Positions 16,462 to 26,257 of a DNA stretch of 64,000 nucleotides are shown here, in pieces. A program made the translations under genes and the position numbers. The notes beneath the pieces are model-generated. The model had not been told where the DNA came from, did no database searches, and was given only the letters and a program-made list of their open reading frames with translations. The stretch is taken from NCBI GenBank assembly GCA_001708385.1, contig CP012388.1:1550001-1614000 (forward strand), given 5' to 3'. This stretch comes from Flavobacterium psychrophilum (GTDB lineage Bacteria; Bacteroidota; Bacteroidia; Flavobacteriales; Flavobacteriaceae). Each line of letters opens with the position of its first letter. The first letter of the stretch is position 1.

Positions 16462-17491
16462 ACCGGTGCAAGCCGACTTCACGCCTAACAGGTTCCCCTG
16501 TAATAATAGAATCATATAATTCCTTAGCCATAGACGGCCCGAGCATAACACCTCTTGTGCCCAATCCATTTAGTAAGTGTACATTTTTGTGTTGCGGATG
16601 CGTACCTATTAAAGGCTTGCGGTCTTTGACTGTTGGCCTTATACCTGCCAGGTGCTCTAATATTTCATATTTACAGGTAATTAGTTCATTAAGCTTTTCA
16701 AGCAATTCATTTTTACCTGCTTCTGTAGGCGTAGCTGTTTTATCATACCACTCGTAAGTAGCGCCAACTTTATAAATATCCCCTCCAACCGGAAGAATAA
16801 ATATACTAGCGTTCACAGCTATATCAAGTTTTAAATCTGGTGCTTTAATTAGCAGTAATTCTCCTTTAGTACCGTCCAAAGGCAAATGCCTAAAATATGG
16901 ATTGGCATGAATACCGAAACCCTCCGCGAATAAAATATGCTTAGCTGCTATACCCTTGTATGAAACATGATCTCCTTCCACAACCAAGTCGGAATGATTA
17001 AAAGTATCATTTATAAGCAAATCAATACTAGTAAGATATTTGCGATACCCATCAAGCAAAGCTGAAGTATCTACGTACCCTGTATGCAACACTTTACCAA
17101 AACCAAATGGTGCAGGAAGGCTGCCAAATTGATCATATTGAACTTCCGGAAAAAGGAAAGGCTCTAATGAAGGTTTGTCAGCAGCCTGAAACCAGTTATT
17201 CTGTTCCTCGATAGACGCAAATTTTCTATAAACAGGTAGTGGGTAGTCAAATTTTACATTGATCCTGTTATGAACCCTCTCATAGAAAGGAATCATATAA
17301 TCAAGATGTATTGCTGAATCCTGAGGTAAACTGAAACGTTTTAAAACAACAGGATTATACAACCCTGCAGCTACCCTGGAAGAGTTTTGGGAATCATCAT
17401 TAATAACAACAAAAGATTTCCCGTTTTCTATAGCTGTCTCAGCAAAACTAATCCCGGCAAGTCCCGCCCCGATAATTAAAAAGTCTTTCAT
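16448..17491 (-). CDS. FAD-dependent oxidoreductase, DAO family
   Basis: The 347-residue protein starts with the dinucleotide-binding motif IIGAGLAGISFAETAIENG (GxGxxG with Gly at 10, 12 and 15). The C-terminal HLAGIRPTVKDRKPLIGTHP and NGLGTRGVMLGPSMA are typical of glycine/D-amino acid oxidase (DAO) enzymes. It probably oxidises an amine or amino acid, or serves as a MnmC-like module; the substrate cannot be told. ATG 17491 was chosen because it starts exactly at the beta-strand before the GxGxxG. It lies behind the gld operon terminator. Confidence 0.85.
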   Translation of the reverse strand: MKDFLIIGAGLAGISFAETAIENGKSFVVINDDSQNSSRVAAGLYNPVVLKRFSLPQDSAIHLDYMIPFYERVHNRINVKFDYPLPVYRKFASIEEQNNWFQAADKPSLEPFLFPEVQYDQFGSLPAPFGFGKVLHTGYVDTSALLDGYRKYLTSIDLLINDTFNHSDLVVEGDHVSYKGIAAKHILFAEGFGIHANPYFRHLPLDGTKGELLLIKAPDLKLDIAVNASIFILPVGGDIYKVGATYEWYDKTATPTEAGKNELLEKLNELITCKYEILEHLAGIRPTVKDRKPLIGTHPQHKNVHLLNGLGTRGVMLGPSMAKELYDSIITGEPVRREVGLHRFKVS

Positions 17492-17502
17492 TGTGTAAAA
17501 AT

Positions 17503-17536
17503 AAAAAACTCTTACCACAAGGGTAAGAGTTTTTAT
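17503..17536. terminator. Terminator of the gldKLMN operon
   Basis: ACTCTTACC and GGTAAGAGT form a 9-bp (extendable) stem with a short loop, with A/T runs at both sides. It lies 20 nt beyond the gldN stop codon. Confidence 0.88.
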
Positions 17537-17555
17537 TATTTAGAAGATATACTAA

Positions 17556-18482
17556 TTAGTAGTTCCACATATCCTGCTCAAAGTTACGTATCTTATCTTT
17601 GATACGTTCTGCCTCAAGCAATTGTAATTGTGAATTATCTTTCATGTAGTCTTCGATAAGCCTGTCTCCATAAACATTCTCTTCTTTAACTATGTTAGAA
17701 CTAAAACGTCTAGAGTTAAGTAAGTGATCAAATGTTATAGGTAAAGCCGAGTTTTTCTCATTAAACGCTTTTGCTTTGTGAAGAACGTCTCTTGCTCCAG
17801 GGTAAAATACCCAGAAAAGCTCGATCGGTTCAGCTTCAGATCCCTGTCTTAATTTAGTAAGGGCATCTACAGCCATTGGGCAAATACCAAGAATCCTGTA
17901 CTTCATTTCACCTTGTCTCTTATCAAAATACCAAGTACCAACAATTTTATATTTGGTAACATCGGCACCTGTAAGCTCAGATGTAGTATAGTGTTCGTCA
18001 GTAAGTAGACCTTTAGCTTTTAAAGCTTCTTCAGATTTACCCGGATTTTGGTTCATGATCTCACGTCCGTAATCATTTAATTCTTTAAAGAAGAAAACCG
18101 ACTGGATATCATCACCTGTTTTTTTCCTGGTAAAATAAGAGTCATCATAAACCTGAGTTAATGATCCATCTTTGATAGCAGAAATTAAAACACTGAATAG
18201 TGACCTTCTATCGCTACCTATGTTATCCTCAATAGGAAAATACATAGGAAAGTTAATTCTCTGGTCAAGATCTATTACTTCCCAAACTTTTCTGGCAAGC
18301 AAAACATCCCTATCACCCACATAACCGTAAGGCAGCGGCTTATCATTATCTAACGAGTCCTGCGCTGAGGTTTTTTTACCTATCTCATCCGGCGTTTTTG
18401 CGTTTAATAGGTTAGACTGCCCAAAAGAGCTTGCCACACCAGCAAAGAATAAAGCCGCTAATAAAAAATTTCTGCTATTCAT
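17556..18482 (-). CDS. gldN: Gliding motility / T9SS protein GldN
   Basis: The 308-residue exported protein has a signal peptide ending near SSFGQ (residues 1-21) and a conserved domain (YVGDRDVLLARKVWEVIDLDQRINFPMYFP). GldN (PorN) forms, with GldK, the periplasmic/outer-membrane ring of the type IX secretion machine. It is the last gene of gldK-gldL-gldM-gldN, 46 nt after gldM, followed by a terminator. Confidence 0.96.
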   Translation of the reverse strand: MNSRNFLLAALFFAGVASSFGQSNLLNAKTPDEIGKKTSAQDSLDNDKPLPYGYVGDRDVLLARKVWEVIDLDQRINFPMYFPIEDNIGSDRRSLFSVLISAIKDGSLTQVYDDSYFTRKKTGDDIQSVFFFKELNDYGREIMNQNPGKSEEALKAKGLLTDEHYTTSELTGADVTKYKIVGTWYFDKRQGEMKYRILGICPMAVDALTKLRQGSEAEPIELFWVFYPGARDVLHKAKAFNEKNSALPITFDHLLNSRRFSSNIVKEENVYGDRLIEDYMKDNSQLQLLEAERIKDKIRNFEQDMWNY

Positions 18483-18528
18483 TATTTTAATTTTAAACTG
18501 TAAAAGAAAAACGTTCTTTTAGATCAAA

Positions 18529-20058
18529 TTATTGTACTTCCCAAGCGAATGAAGAAGACCTAGGTGGTTTATAACCTCCAGCACCTGTGATTTTAGTTTC
18601 TATGTTGTTGATAACGATAACGTCACCTCTTTTAGCTTTACCGATTGCAGCAAGAGCTTGAGCACCAAATCTGGCGCCTTGGTTAATGATTGCAGGGCTT
18701 CCAGGAACATAGATTTCAAATGATTCTACAGAAGTTTGGATATCAAACACGAAGTCAGGGAATGATACATTAACTGTAGAAGAAGAAAGGTCATTTTTAT
18801 TTCCTTTAGCAGAACCTACTTTACCTCTTAGCATCGGAACCGGTGCAGGAATTGGCCTTACATTAAATGTCTTTTTAGAAGATACTGAAGATCCATCAGG
18901 TAACTTACCTGTTACAGATACAATAGCAGTAGTTCCAGAAACACCTGTAACATTCCAGTTATACTGACCTGATTTAGATCCTTTACGGAAACTACCACCA
19001 GCTGTTGCATTAACATTGTTATCAGATATACCAGCAAATGAAACAGTCATTGGGTTTTCAACACCACGGTAAACCGAGTTCATTTTGTCTGCAGAGATTG
19101 TAGCCTCATTTGGACGAGGTACAACTACATAGCTTCCTTCAATTGGAATTGGCACTTCTTTACCACCTTCCATGAAAACAAATTTACCAGTAATATCATG
19201 CTCTCCAGTACCAGCAGCACCGAAAGAGAATTTAGCCTGTCCGTTTTCAATTTTAGCTCCACTACCGTTTACGCTAACTGAAGTTGGAACTGTATTCTCG
19301 TCATAACGACCAAGTACTACCCTACCAGTTACAGGCTCACCAGAGAAAAACGCTGATTTATCTGTAATAACGATAGCTTTATATTTAGTCATTGAAACTT
19401 GAGAAGTAAGGTTACCTTGTAGCATAGCTCCTAATACTTCAGACTCTGTAGTCTTAACATCAGCCTGTAATTGAGTTAATTTCGTTAAAGAGGCAACCAT
19501 AGGGAAACCTTTATAATGATAATCTAACCAGTCAATTTTAACACCATCCCTGTTAGTTACTTTATCAGTATTAAATTTAGCTTTAACACTAGCAGCAACG
19601 TTAGGAACAGTTGCAGCAACACCCTCTCTGAATGCAGCTATCTTGTCAAGGAAAGCCTGACCTTCTTTAGAAATCTTATCTCCAGTGAAGAATTTGTTAT
19701 CTAAGAAATCACCTTTATCCATAACCTCATAATCCTTAGGATTTTCCACTCCTTTAAGCATTTCTGCTTTAAGGCTTGTAAGGTATCCGTTAAGATCATC
19801 AGCTAATACTTTTACTTTATCAGCATTTGCTTTAAGGGCAGCATACTGTTTTGCATTTTCTTTAGCTTTATCAGCAAGACCAGACATAAAAGCCTCGTTT
19901 CTTGCAGTAGCGTCAGCATTAGATGCCTCTAATTTTTCGTTCATAAGACCGAAAGCGGATAGTACCTCTTTCGACATATTTAAAGCCAACATGGCGATGA
20001 AAACCAGATACATCAGGTTAATCATCTTTTGCCTAGGGGTTAATTTTCCTCCTGCCAT
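18529..20058 (-). CDS. gldM: Gliding motility / T9SS motor protein GldM
   Basis: The 509-residue protein begins MAGGKLTPRQKMINLMYLVF, with a single inner-membrane helix at about residues 12-28, then a long periplasmic part with four domains (helical followed by Ig-like, for example GRVVLGRYDENTVPTSVSVNG). GldM spans the periplasm and transmits the force of the GldLM proton-driven rotary motor to the GldKN ring. The order and strand are those of other Flavobacteria. Confidence 0.97.
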   Translation of the reverse strand: MAGGKLTPRQKMINLMYLVFIAMLALNMSKEVLSAFGLMNEKLEASNADATARNEAFMSGLADKAKENAKQYAALKANADKVKVLADDLNGYLTSLKAEMLKGVENPKDYEVMDKGDFLDNKFFTGDKISKEGQAFLDKIAAFREGVAATVPNVAASVKAKFNTDKVTNRDGVKIDWLDYHYKGFPMVASLTKLTQLQADVKTTESEVLGAMLQGNLTSQVSMTKYKAIVITDKSAFFSGEPVTGRVVLGRYDENTVPTSVSVNGSGAKIENGQAKFSFGAAGTGEHDITGKFVFMEGGKEVPIPIEGSYVVVPRPNEATISADKMNSVYRGVENPMTVSFAGISDNNVNATAGGSFRKGSKSGQYNWNVTGVSGTTAIVSVTGKLPDGSSVSSKKTFNVRPIPAPVPMLRGKVGSAKGNKNDLSSSTVNVSFPDFVFDIQTSVESFEIYVPGSPAIINQGARFGAQALAAIGKAKRGDVIVINNIETKITGAGGYKPPRSSSFAWEVQ

Positions 20059-20105
20059 TTCTAATTAGTTGTTTTGGATTTTGTTAGTTATATATAAAAT
20101 ACTAA

Positions 20106-20753
20106 TTAGGCTTTGTTACCCATAGCAGAAAGCATACCACCGTAAACATTGTTTAATGAAGCAATGTTTTGAGTCATAGACTGCATTTCTTGTTTTAGTT
20201 TAGAAGCATTGTCAGCAATTTCTTTGTTAGCTTCAGCATTACGAGAAGCACTTTCTAACTGCACTTTGTAAAGGCTGTTTAGAGACTCCATCTGAGCTGC
20301 AGCTGTAGACATTTCTTCGCTGTATTTTTTCTGAGAAGCGATTGAATCCACAGTAGGAGCAATTCCTTTAGCAGCAGATTCGAAGTTTTTGATGCTGCTT
20401 CCAAGGCTTTCCATTAGCGCGCCATCAATTTTAGCTTCTTTTAAAAGGTTGTCAAGTTTTTGAGAAAGTAAACCTTGAGCTTCAGCAGGGTTTTCTTTTT
20501 TAACTTCTTTTTTCTTAGCCTCACCACCAGCTAATTCAGGGTAAACAAGAGACCAGTCCAACTCGTTATCTACAGGTTCGAATGCAGAAAGCGCAAAGAT
20601 CAATGCCTCAACGATAAGACCAATAGTTAACATTAGGTTACCTGTTAACGGTCCGATCTCGATGTGTGTAATTTTGAAAAGAGCACCTAGGATTACAACA
20701 GCCGCTCCCATTCCATAAGCGAAATTCGATACTTTTTTGCTTAAAATTGCCAT
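20106..20753 (-). CDS. gldL: Gliding motility / T9SS motor protein GldL
   Basis: The 215-residue inner-membrane protein has two N-terminal helices (about residues 10-28 and 36-57). TM2 contains the conserved acidic residue in LIVEALIFALSAFEP, and the cytoplasmic C-terminal part is helical (to residue 215). GldL is the stator-like partner of GldM in the proton-motive-force-driven motor of type IX secretion and gliding. It lies 73 nt after gldK and 47 nt before gldM. Confidence 0.97.
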   Translation of the reverse strand: MAILSKKVSNFAYGMGAAVVILGALFKITHIEIGPLTGNLMLTIGLIVEALIFALSAFEPVDNELDWSLVYPELAGGEAKKKEVKKENPAEAQGLLSQKLDNLLKEAKIDGALMESLGSSIKNFESAAKGIAPTVDSIASQKKYSEEMSTAAAQMESLNSLYKVQLESASRNAEANKEIADNASKLKQEMQSMTQNIASLNNVYGGMLSAMGNKA

Positions 20754-20826
20754 AAAATTTTCAGTTTTTAGTTAAGTTAATTGTGTGATTAGAAAATATT
20801 CAAAAAAATTTGAGTTGGTTTAATTT

Positions 20827-22206
20827 TTATTGGTTGGTACCTGTATTCTGGGTACCCATGTAATCCTGTACTGTTCTGAAACCAATATAGCTTCTTGCAG
20901 AGTCAGCATATTCCCAGTCTCTTGTACTTACCTGAAGAAAGTAAGCAACATCTTTCCAAGAACCACCACGGATTACCTTACGTTTGTTTGATTGATCTGG
21001 CACGTTAGGGTTCATAGTAGAAACATATTCGTATGAAGAAGCATCATAAGAAGAGTCTGTCCATTCCGCTACGTTACCAGCCATATTATAAAGGTTATGA
21101 TCATTCGGATCGTAAGACTGAGCCTCAACAGTGTATAAAGCACCATCAGCAGCATAGTCACCTCTGTTTGGTTTAAAGTTAGCTAAGAAACAACCACGGT
21201 CGTTTTTAGCATACGGACCACCCCAAGGGAATGTAGCCGACTGAAGACCACCTCTTGCAGCAAACTCCCATTCAGCTTCTGTAGGAAGACGGAAAGAGTT
21301 CACAAACTGTCTCTTTTTAGCTTTTTGGTATGTATTCTTGTTAAGCGTTCTCCATGCACAGAAAGCTTTTGCTTTTTGCCATGTAACACCAACTACAGGA
21401 TACTCACCGTAAGCTTCGTGCCAAAAGTAATCGTTATGCATAGGCTCGTTATATGAATAAGCAAAGTCTTTAATCCAAACAGTTGTATCAGGATAAACCT
21501 CAACCTGTTCATGTTTCATATACTTACTTCTTTTAGACCTTGTGTTCTTAGATTTATCTTTTGCTGCTGCATCAATATCCATCCAAGAATAACGGAATAC
21601 AAGTTTAGAAACATCAATAGTCCTTAAACCATTGTATGATTCAGATTCCGGTAAGTACATAGAATCCATAACTTCAACATAATACTCATCCGGGTATTTC
21701 TGAGGATCTGCAAACAATTTCGGCTTATGGTTAAGCTTTCTTCCTGCATACATATCATCATCAGTACCTATGCTATAGTAGTTCTCGTACATGTATTTAT
21801 CATACGCTGACTGATCTTCTGTATTTTCCTGATCTTTGAACGCATACTCACCTATACCACCTGAGCCAGGCTTTTGCCCCTGCTCGTCTGCAAGTATCGC
21901 AAGTCTTGTTCTAATAGTAGAATCTTTAACCCATTCGATAAACTGACGGTACTCACTATTTGTAATCTCTGTTTCGTCCATGTAAAAAGAACGAACAGTT
22001 ACTGTTTTTGTAGGAGCATCCTGAACATTAGCTAAATCGTCGTCAGACTTACCCATAATGTAAGCGCCACCCGGAACTAAAGTCATACCATAAGGCTTTT
22101 CCGGCCTCCACTTTCTTCCTTTAACACCTACCAGTTCCCCTCGGTCACTGGAACCACAGCTGATTAAAAATGATAAAGTTGCTGTTAATGCAATGAACTT
22201 CTTCAT
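20827..22206 (-). CDS. gldK: Gliding motility / T9SS lipoprotein GldK
   Basis: The 459-residue lipoprotein has Cys17 (SFLISCGSS) as lipidation site and a formylglycine-generating-enzyme (FGE-sulfatase) fold: MTLVPGGAYIMG, RLPTEAEWEFAARGG, AGNVAEWTDSSY, VIRGGSWKD and YIGFRTV. GldK (PorK) is the outer-membrane lipoprotein of the T9SS ring. It heads gldKLMN. A 149-nt AT-rich leader separates it from the arginase-like gene. Confidence 0.97.
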   Translation of the reverse strand: MKKFIALTATLSFLISCGSSDRGELVGVKGRKWRPEKPYGMTLVPGGAYIMGKSDDDLANVQDAPTKTVTVRSFYMDETEITNSEYRQFIEWVKDSTIRTRLAILADEQGQKPGSGGIGEYAFKDQENTEDQSAYDKYMYENYYSIGTDDDMYAGRKLNHKPKLFADPQKYPDEYYVEVMDSMYLPESESYNGLRTIDVSKLVFRYSWMDIDAAAKDKSKNTRSKRSKYMKHEQVEVYPDTTVWIKDFAYSYNEPMHNDYFWHEAYGEYPVVGVTWQKAKAFCAWRTLNKNTYQKAKKRQFVNSFRLPTEAEWEFAARGGLQSATFPWGGPYAKNDRGCFLANFKPNRGDYAADGALYTVEAQSYDPNDHNLYNMAGNVAEWTDSSYDASSYEYVSTMNPNVPDQSNKRKVIRGGSWKDVAYFLQVSTRDWEYADSARSYIGFRTVQDYMGTQNTGTNQ

Positions 22207-22355
22207 AAAATTGGGTTATTAATGTAATTCTATTTTTAAGGGCGTAAACCTATTTATTTATTTTTAAAAAAACAATTTTTTTATTAAAAAAACCTAAAGA
22301 AAAAGTAAACTATTGAAGAGTTCTGCGAAAACCCTTCCTTTTTGTAACAATTACG

Positions 22356-23510
22356 TTAAATAATGTTTTTTCTTTGAGCTTTCCATAATCTTTCAGGATA
22401 CTCGCTATTACAGGCACTCAGGTAATCCTGATAATTACACGGTAATAACGTATTCCTTTTCAATTTATTGCTGAAATCTGACACAAAAGGAACCTCAATC
22501 CACCATCTATCAGTCTTATCGCTTTTGTAAAAGATAAGTTCTTCATCTTCTAAAGGCACAATATACTTAATATAGTTCTCTTTGCTGCCAAACGGATACT
22601 CGTTAGAACGATAGTGAACCCCTTCTATAAAATACCACATAATCTGGGCAATTAAAGGAGCTTCCTGGCGGGTGTCATCATGGTTGAAAATACCAAATGA
22701 AGTAACCTTGTCACTTATTCCTGCATAGCGTGCTAATGTACAAATTTCTTTGCCATCAAAACCATTTGGTATAAATTTAACAATATTACCCGAATCACTA
22801 GACTTAACTGACGCTAAATCAACACTTACAATATCCGCGTCCCTAAAAACGGGCTCTGCAATTGTGGGATTTCCACACACTTCGCCAAGCCTGAACGCGT
22901 CAAAATAAAGCTTTTCTACAAGATCAATCTCTTCCTGCGAGTTATAATATGTCTGATAACCCAGGTTACTATAATTGAAGAGATTATTAGGCTCATCAAC
23001 AATCATTCGCGTAAGATATGATGTCGCAGAAATTTCATCTTCCTGGCTGCCAAAATCAAACTTGCTGTCTATAGCGACAAAGTTAACCATCTGTTCCAGT
23101 CTGTCGTACGCCCTGTAAAGTGAATAAGACAGATCTTGTGACCCTCCAATGACTACAGGAAGTATATTCTGCTTAATCAACTCTTCTGCGATTGACTTAA
23201 GCGCAAAATAAGTATCCTGCTGTGATTCACCTGCAGGTATATTTCCAAGATCAACAACAGCTTTATGCCAGTTACCCGGATAAAGGCTATAAAACTCTTT
23301 TCTAACGTAATTAAGATGTATATGGTGATCTTTCTTATCCGAAGCCCCCCTGTTTTCTAAAACACCTATAATTGCTACAGCCACCCCCTGAAGTTCGGGA
23401 AACTCGCCTTCGGTATGAAAAACAACTTTATGACCCAATGCCTGTGCCGAACCTCCTTCAATAAACTCAAGAAGCCCGGCATCTATAGGTTGTAAAAAAT
23501 CAAATATCAT
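22356..23510 (-). CDS. Arginase/ureohydrolase-fold protein with missing metal ligands
   Basis: The 384-residue protein aligns with the arginase/formimidoylglutamase family, but key manganese ligands are changed. The GGDHS motif reads GGSQD (His replaced by Gln125). DAHxD reads DSKFD (His replaced by Lys150; Asp148 and Asp152 kept). SxDxD reads SVDLA (second Asp replaced by Ala233; Asp231 kept). Three of six usual ligands are lost, so it is unlikely to hydrolyse formiminoglutamate or arginine. It starts 3 nt after the topA stop and precedes gldK. A structural or regulatory role is inferred. Confidence 0.82.
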   Translation of the reverse strand: MIFDFLQPIDAGLLEFIEGGSAQALGHKVVFHTEGEFPELQGVAVAIIGVLENRGASDKKDHHIHLNYVRKEFYSLYPGNWHKAVVDLGNIPAGESQQDTYFALKSIAEELIKQNILPVVIGGSQDLSYSLYRAYDRLEQMVNFVAIDSKFDFGSQEDEISATSYLTRMIVDEPNNLFNYSNLGYQTYYNSQEEIDLVEKLYFDAFRLGEVCGNPTIAEPVFRDADIVSVDLASVKSSDSGNIVKFIPNGFDGKEICTLARYAGISDKVTSFGIFNHDDTRQEAPLIAQIMWYFIEGVHYRSNEYPFGSKENYIKYIVPLEDEELIFYKSDKTDRWWIEVPFVSDFSNKLKRNTLLPCNYQDYLSACNSEYPERLWKAQRKNII

Positions 23511-23513
23511 TTA

Positions 23514-26015
23514 TTATTTCTTTTTAGCGGCAGTTTTCTTAGCAGGTGCTTTTTTAGCTGCCGTTTTTTTAGCCGGCGCCTTTTCTTCAATCATCGCTTT
23601 AACCTTATCAAGGGTCAATGCTGCTGCATCTACATCTTTGCTAAGTTCTATTTTCACTTTACCTTTCAGGATAACAGAACGGCCCCAACGTGCTTTTTCA
23701 ACGCGGATACCTTCGTCTTCCCAATTGTGAAGCACTTTGTCAATATCTTTTTGAAGTTTATCTTCAATCAGCTCTGTTAAGTCAGACTGCGAAAGACTGT
23801 CAAAATTGTATTTTTTGCTAACGTTGATGAATATACCATTCCATTTTATGAAAGGACCAAAACGGCCAACGCCTTTTTGGATAGGCTCGTTTTTATACGT
23901 ACCGATAGGTGCATCGGCCTGTTGCTTTTCATTAATAAGCTCCTGCGCTCTTTCAAAAGTCACATCAAGCGGATCTTCCCCTTTAGGAAGCGAAATGAAA
24001 GTTTTACCAAAACGAACGTAAGGGCCGAAACGACCATTATTAACCTCTACCTCTTCGCCCTGATATTCACCAAGACCCTTAGGCAACAAGAACAACCCTA
24101 GTACTTCTTCAAGTGTAATTGTTCCGATATTCTGATCCTGAAGCAAGCTTGCAAATTGTTTATTTTCGTCTTCGGCATCACCTATTTGTGCCATTGGGCC
24201 AAATTTACCCAAACGAACACTTACAGGTTTCCCTGTTTTAGGATCGGTTCCTAAAATACGCTCACCCGATTCTCTTTCTGCATTTTTCTCAACATTCTGA
24301 ACCGTAGGATGGAAATGCCCGTAAAAATCACCCATCATTTTAGTCCAGTCTTCGTTACCCGAAGCGATCTCATCGAAATCCTGTTCTACTTTAGCTGTGA
24401 AATTATAATCAAGAATTGTTTCAAAATGATTCACAAGGAAGTCATTCACAATAATTCCGATATCTGTAGGCACCAGCTTACCTTTATCTGAACCAACATT
24501 TTCTGAAAGTTCCTGTTCAGAAACAGAAGCCCCTCTTAAACTTAATTGTTTGTACTTACGCTCCTGACCTTCAAAACTACCTTTCTCAACATAATTCCTG
24601 CTGATGATAGTCGAAATGGTCGGTGCATACGTAGACGGACGACCGATACCAAGCTCTTCAAGTTTTTTAACCAGTGCAGCTTCAGTATAGCGTGCCGGCG
24701 GCCTTGAAAAACGTTCGGTAGCCGTAATATAGTTATTCGCTAACTTTTCGTTTACACGTAGTGCAGGCAGCATACCTTCCTGTTCTACATCTTCATCATC
24801 ACTCCCTTCAAGATATACTTTTAGGAAACCTTCAAACATTAAAACTTCACCCGATGCAGTGAACAGCTCTTTATGATTATTTGCTTCGATCTTTACATTG
24901 GTACGCTCCAGTTCGGCATCACTCATTTGAGATGCCAGCGTTCTTTTCCAGATCAGGTCATATAGTCTTGCCTGATCACGGTCTATATTCACTGTGTGGC
25001 GCGACATATCTGTAGGACGGATAGCCTCGTGAGCTTCCTGTGCTCCTTTACTCTTATTAGCAAAATTTCTTGGCTTACTAAATTCTTTACCGTACGACCT
25101 GATAATTTCAGCTTCGGCCGCAGCCATAGCATCCTGAGAAAGGTTAACACTATCCGTTCTCATGTAGGTAATAAGTCCGGCCTCATACAAACGCTGTGCA
25201 AGCATCATGGTTACACCTACCGGAAGGTAAAGCTTTCTTGCAGCCTCCTGTTGTAATGTAGATGTGGTAAATGGTGCCGCAGGTGATTTTTTAGCCGGCT
25301 TAGTTTCAAGATCTGAAACCTTATAAGCAGAACCGATATTTTTATTTAAGAAATCCTGAGCTTCCTGTTTTGTTGCAAAATTCTTTGGCAGTTTTGCTTT
25401 TAAAGTTTTTCCTGCTTCGTTTACAAACTCGGCAGTTACGCTATAAGAAGCCTCCGCTTTAAAGTTTTGTATTTCGCGTTCGCGCTCTACGATAAGGCGA
25501 ACAGAAACCGACTGCACACGTCCGGCTGAAAGTCCGCTTTTTACTTTTTTCCAAAGTACCGGAGACAGCTCGTAACCCACAAGCCTGTCAAGAACACGAC
25601 GTGCCTGCTGTGCATTTACAAGATTATAGTTAATATCCCTTGGGTTATCTATAGCCTTAAGTATTGCCGTTTTTGTAATTTCATGAAAAACGATACGTTT
25701 GGTTTTTGCTTTATCAAGCTTCAGTTCTTCCGCCAGGTGCCACGCAATCGCCTCACCCTCGCGGTCTTCATCGCTCGCCAGCCAAACCATATCGGCCGAT
25801 TTAGAAAGATCCCTAAGTTTTTTTACCAGTGCTTTTTTATCGGGAGACACTTCATATTTGGGCTTAAAGCCATTTTCTACATCCACCCCTATTTCCTTAG
25901 ACGGAAGATCAGCTATGTGTCCGTAACTGGACTCTACCTGATACCCTGCCCCCAGAAATTTTTCAATGGTTTTTGCCTTTGCAGGCGACTCAACGATCAC
26001 TAAATTCTTTGCCAT
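23514..26015 (-). CDS. topA: DNA topoisomerase I
   Basis: The 833-residue type IA topoisomerase relaxes negative supercoils. The Toprim domain starts immediately (NLVIVESPAKAKTIEKFLG; DEDREGEAIAWHL), the active-site tyrosine lies in GLITYMRTDS, and GLSAGRVQSVSVRL is conserved. The C-terminus has three repeats around GRFGP (GKFGPMAQIG, GRFGPYVRFG, GRFGPFIKWN) in place of cysteine zinc fingers, and a lysine/alanine tail. ATG 26015 (MAKNLV) is chosen; 42 further upstream codons read through spacer that carries the -7 box. Confidence 0.97.
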   Translation of the reverse strand: MAKNLVIVESPAKAKTIEKFLGAGYQVESSYGHIADLPSKEIGVDVENGFKPKYEVSPDKKALVKKLRDLSKSADMVWLASDEDREGEAIAWHLAEELKLDKAKTKRIVFHEITKTAILKAIDNPRDINYNLVNAQQARRVLDRLVGYELSPVLWKKVKSGLSAGRVQSVSVRLIVEREREIQNFKAEASYSVTAEFVNEAGKTLKAKLPKNFATKQEAQDFLNKNIGSAYKVSDLETKPAKKSPAAPFTTSTLQQEAARKLYLPVGVTMMLAQRLYEAGLITYMRTDSVNLSQDAMAAAEAEIIRSYGKEFSKPRNFANKSKGAQEAHEAIRPTDMSRHTVNIDRDQARLYDLIWKRTLASQMSDAELERTNVKIEANNHKELFTASGEVLMFEGFLKVYLEGSDDEDVEQEGMLPALRVNEKLANNYITATERFSRPPARYTEAALVKKLEELGIGRPSTYAPTISTIISRNYVEKGSFEGQERKYKQLSLRGASVSEQELSENVGSDKGKLVPTDIGIIVNDFLVNHFETILDYNFTAKVEQDFDEIASGNEDWTKMMGDFYGHFHPTVQNVEKNAERESGERILGTDPKTGKPVSVRLGKFGPMAQIGDAEDENKQFASLLQDQNIGTITLEEVLGLFLLPKGLGEYQGEEVEVNNGRFGPYVRFGKTFISLPKGEDPLDVTFERAQELINEKQQADAPIGTYKNEPIQKGVGRFGPFIKWNGIFINVSKKYNFDSLSQSDLTELIEDKLQKDIDKVLHNWEDEGIRVEKARWGRSVILKGKVKIELSKDVDAAALTLDKVKAMIEEKAPAKKTAAKKAPAKKTAAKKK

Positions 26016-26034
26016 ATTGCTTTTCTTTGTGTCG

Positions 26035-26042
26035 CAAAAGTA
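26035..26042 (-). promoter_or_regulatory. -7 box of topA
   Basis: On the minus strand TACTTTTG matches TAnnTTTG and lies 19 nt upstream of ATG 26015. It supports the internal ATG as the true start. Confidence 0.5.
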
Positions 26043-26132
26043 TATGATTTTTTTAAATATTAGTTTTTTGACTATTTTAAAAATTAATTTTGTGAAAAAC
26101 TTAGTATATATATTAAGGTGTAAAATTTGAAT

Positions 26133-26150
26133 ATCAGGCATTCGCCTGAT
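26133..26150. other. Compact hairpin in the topA-miaB divergent spacer
   Basis: ATCAGGC and GCCTGAT are perfect 7-nt arms around an ATTC tetraloop, with no T-run. It could be an operator or processing site between the divergent promoters; nothing shows which. Confidence 0.35.
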
Positions 26151-26194
26151 GTGAAAAACGCATATGATAAAACTTTAATTCTAAATCTGTCAAC

Positions 26195-26226
26195 TTGTCA
26201 TAATATTGAATTAAATAGTATCTTTG
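26195..26226 (+). promoter_or_regulatory. Promoter of miaB
   Basis: TATCTTTG (26219-26226) matches the -7 consensus; TTG at 26195-26197 is a possible -33 element with a slightly long 21-nt spacing. The -7 box ends 31 nt before ATG 26258. Confidence 0.5.
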
Positions 26227-26257
26227 CCCCTTTGAACAGGCACTACAAGAGTGAATT

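Noticed and set aside
22356-23510. Calling the arginase-fold gene hutG
   Set aside because: Three metal ligands are missing and it is 12 kb from hutU with no hut neighbours.
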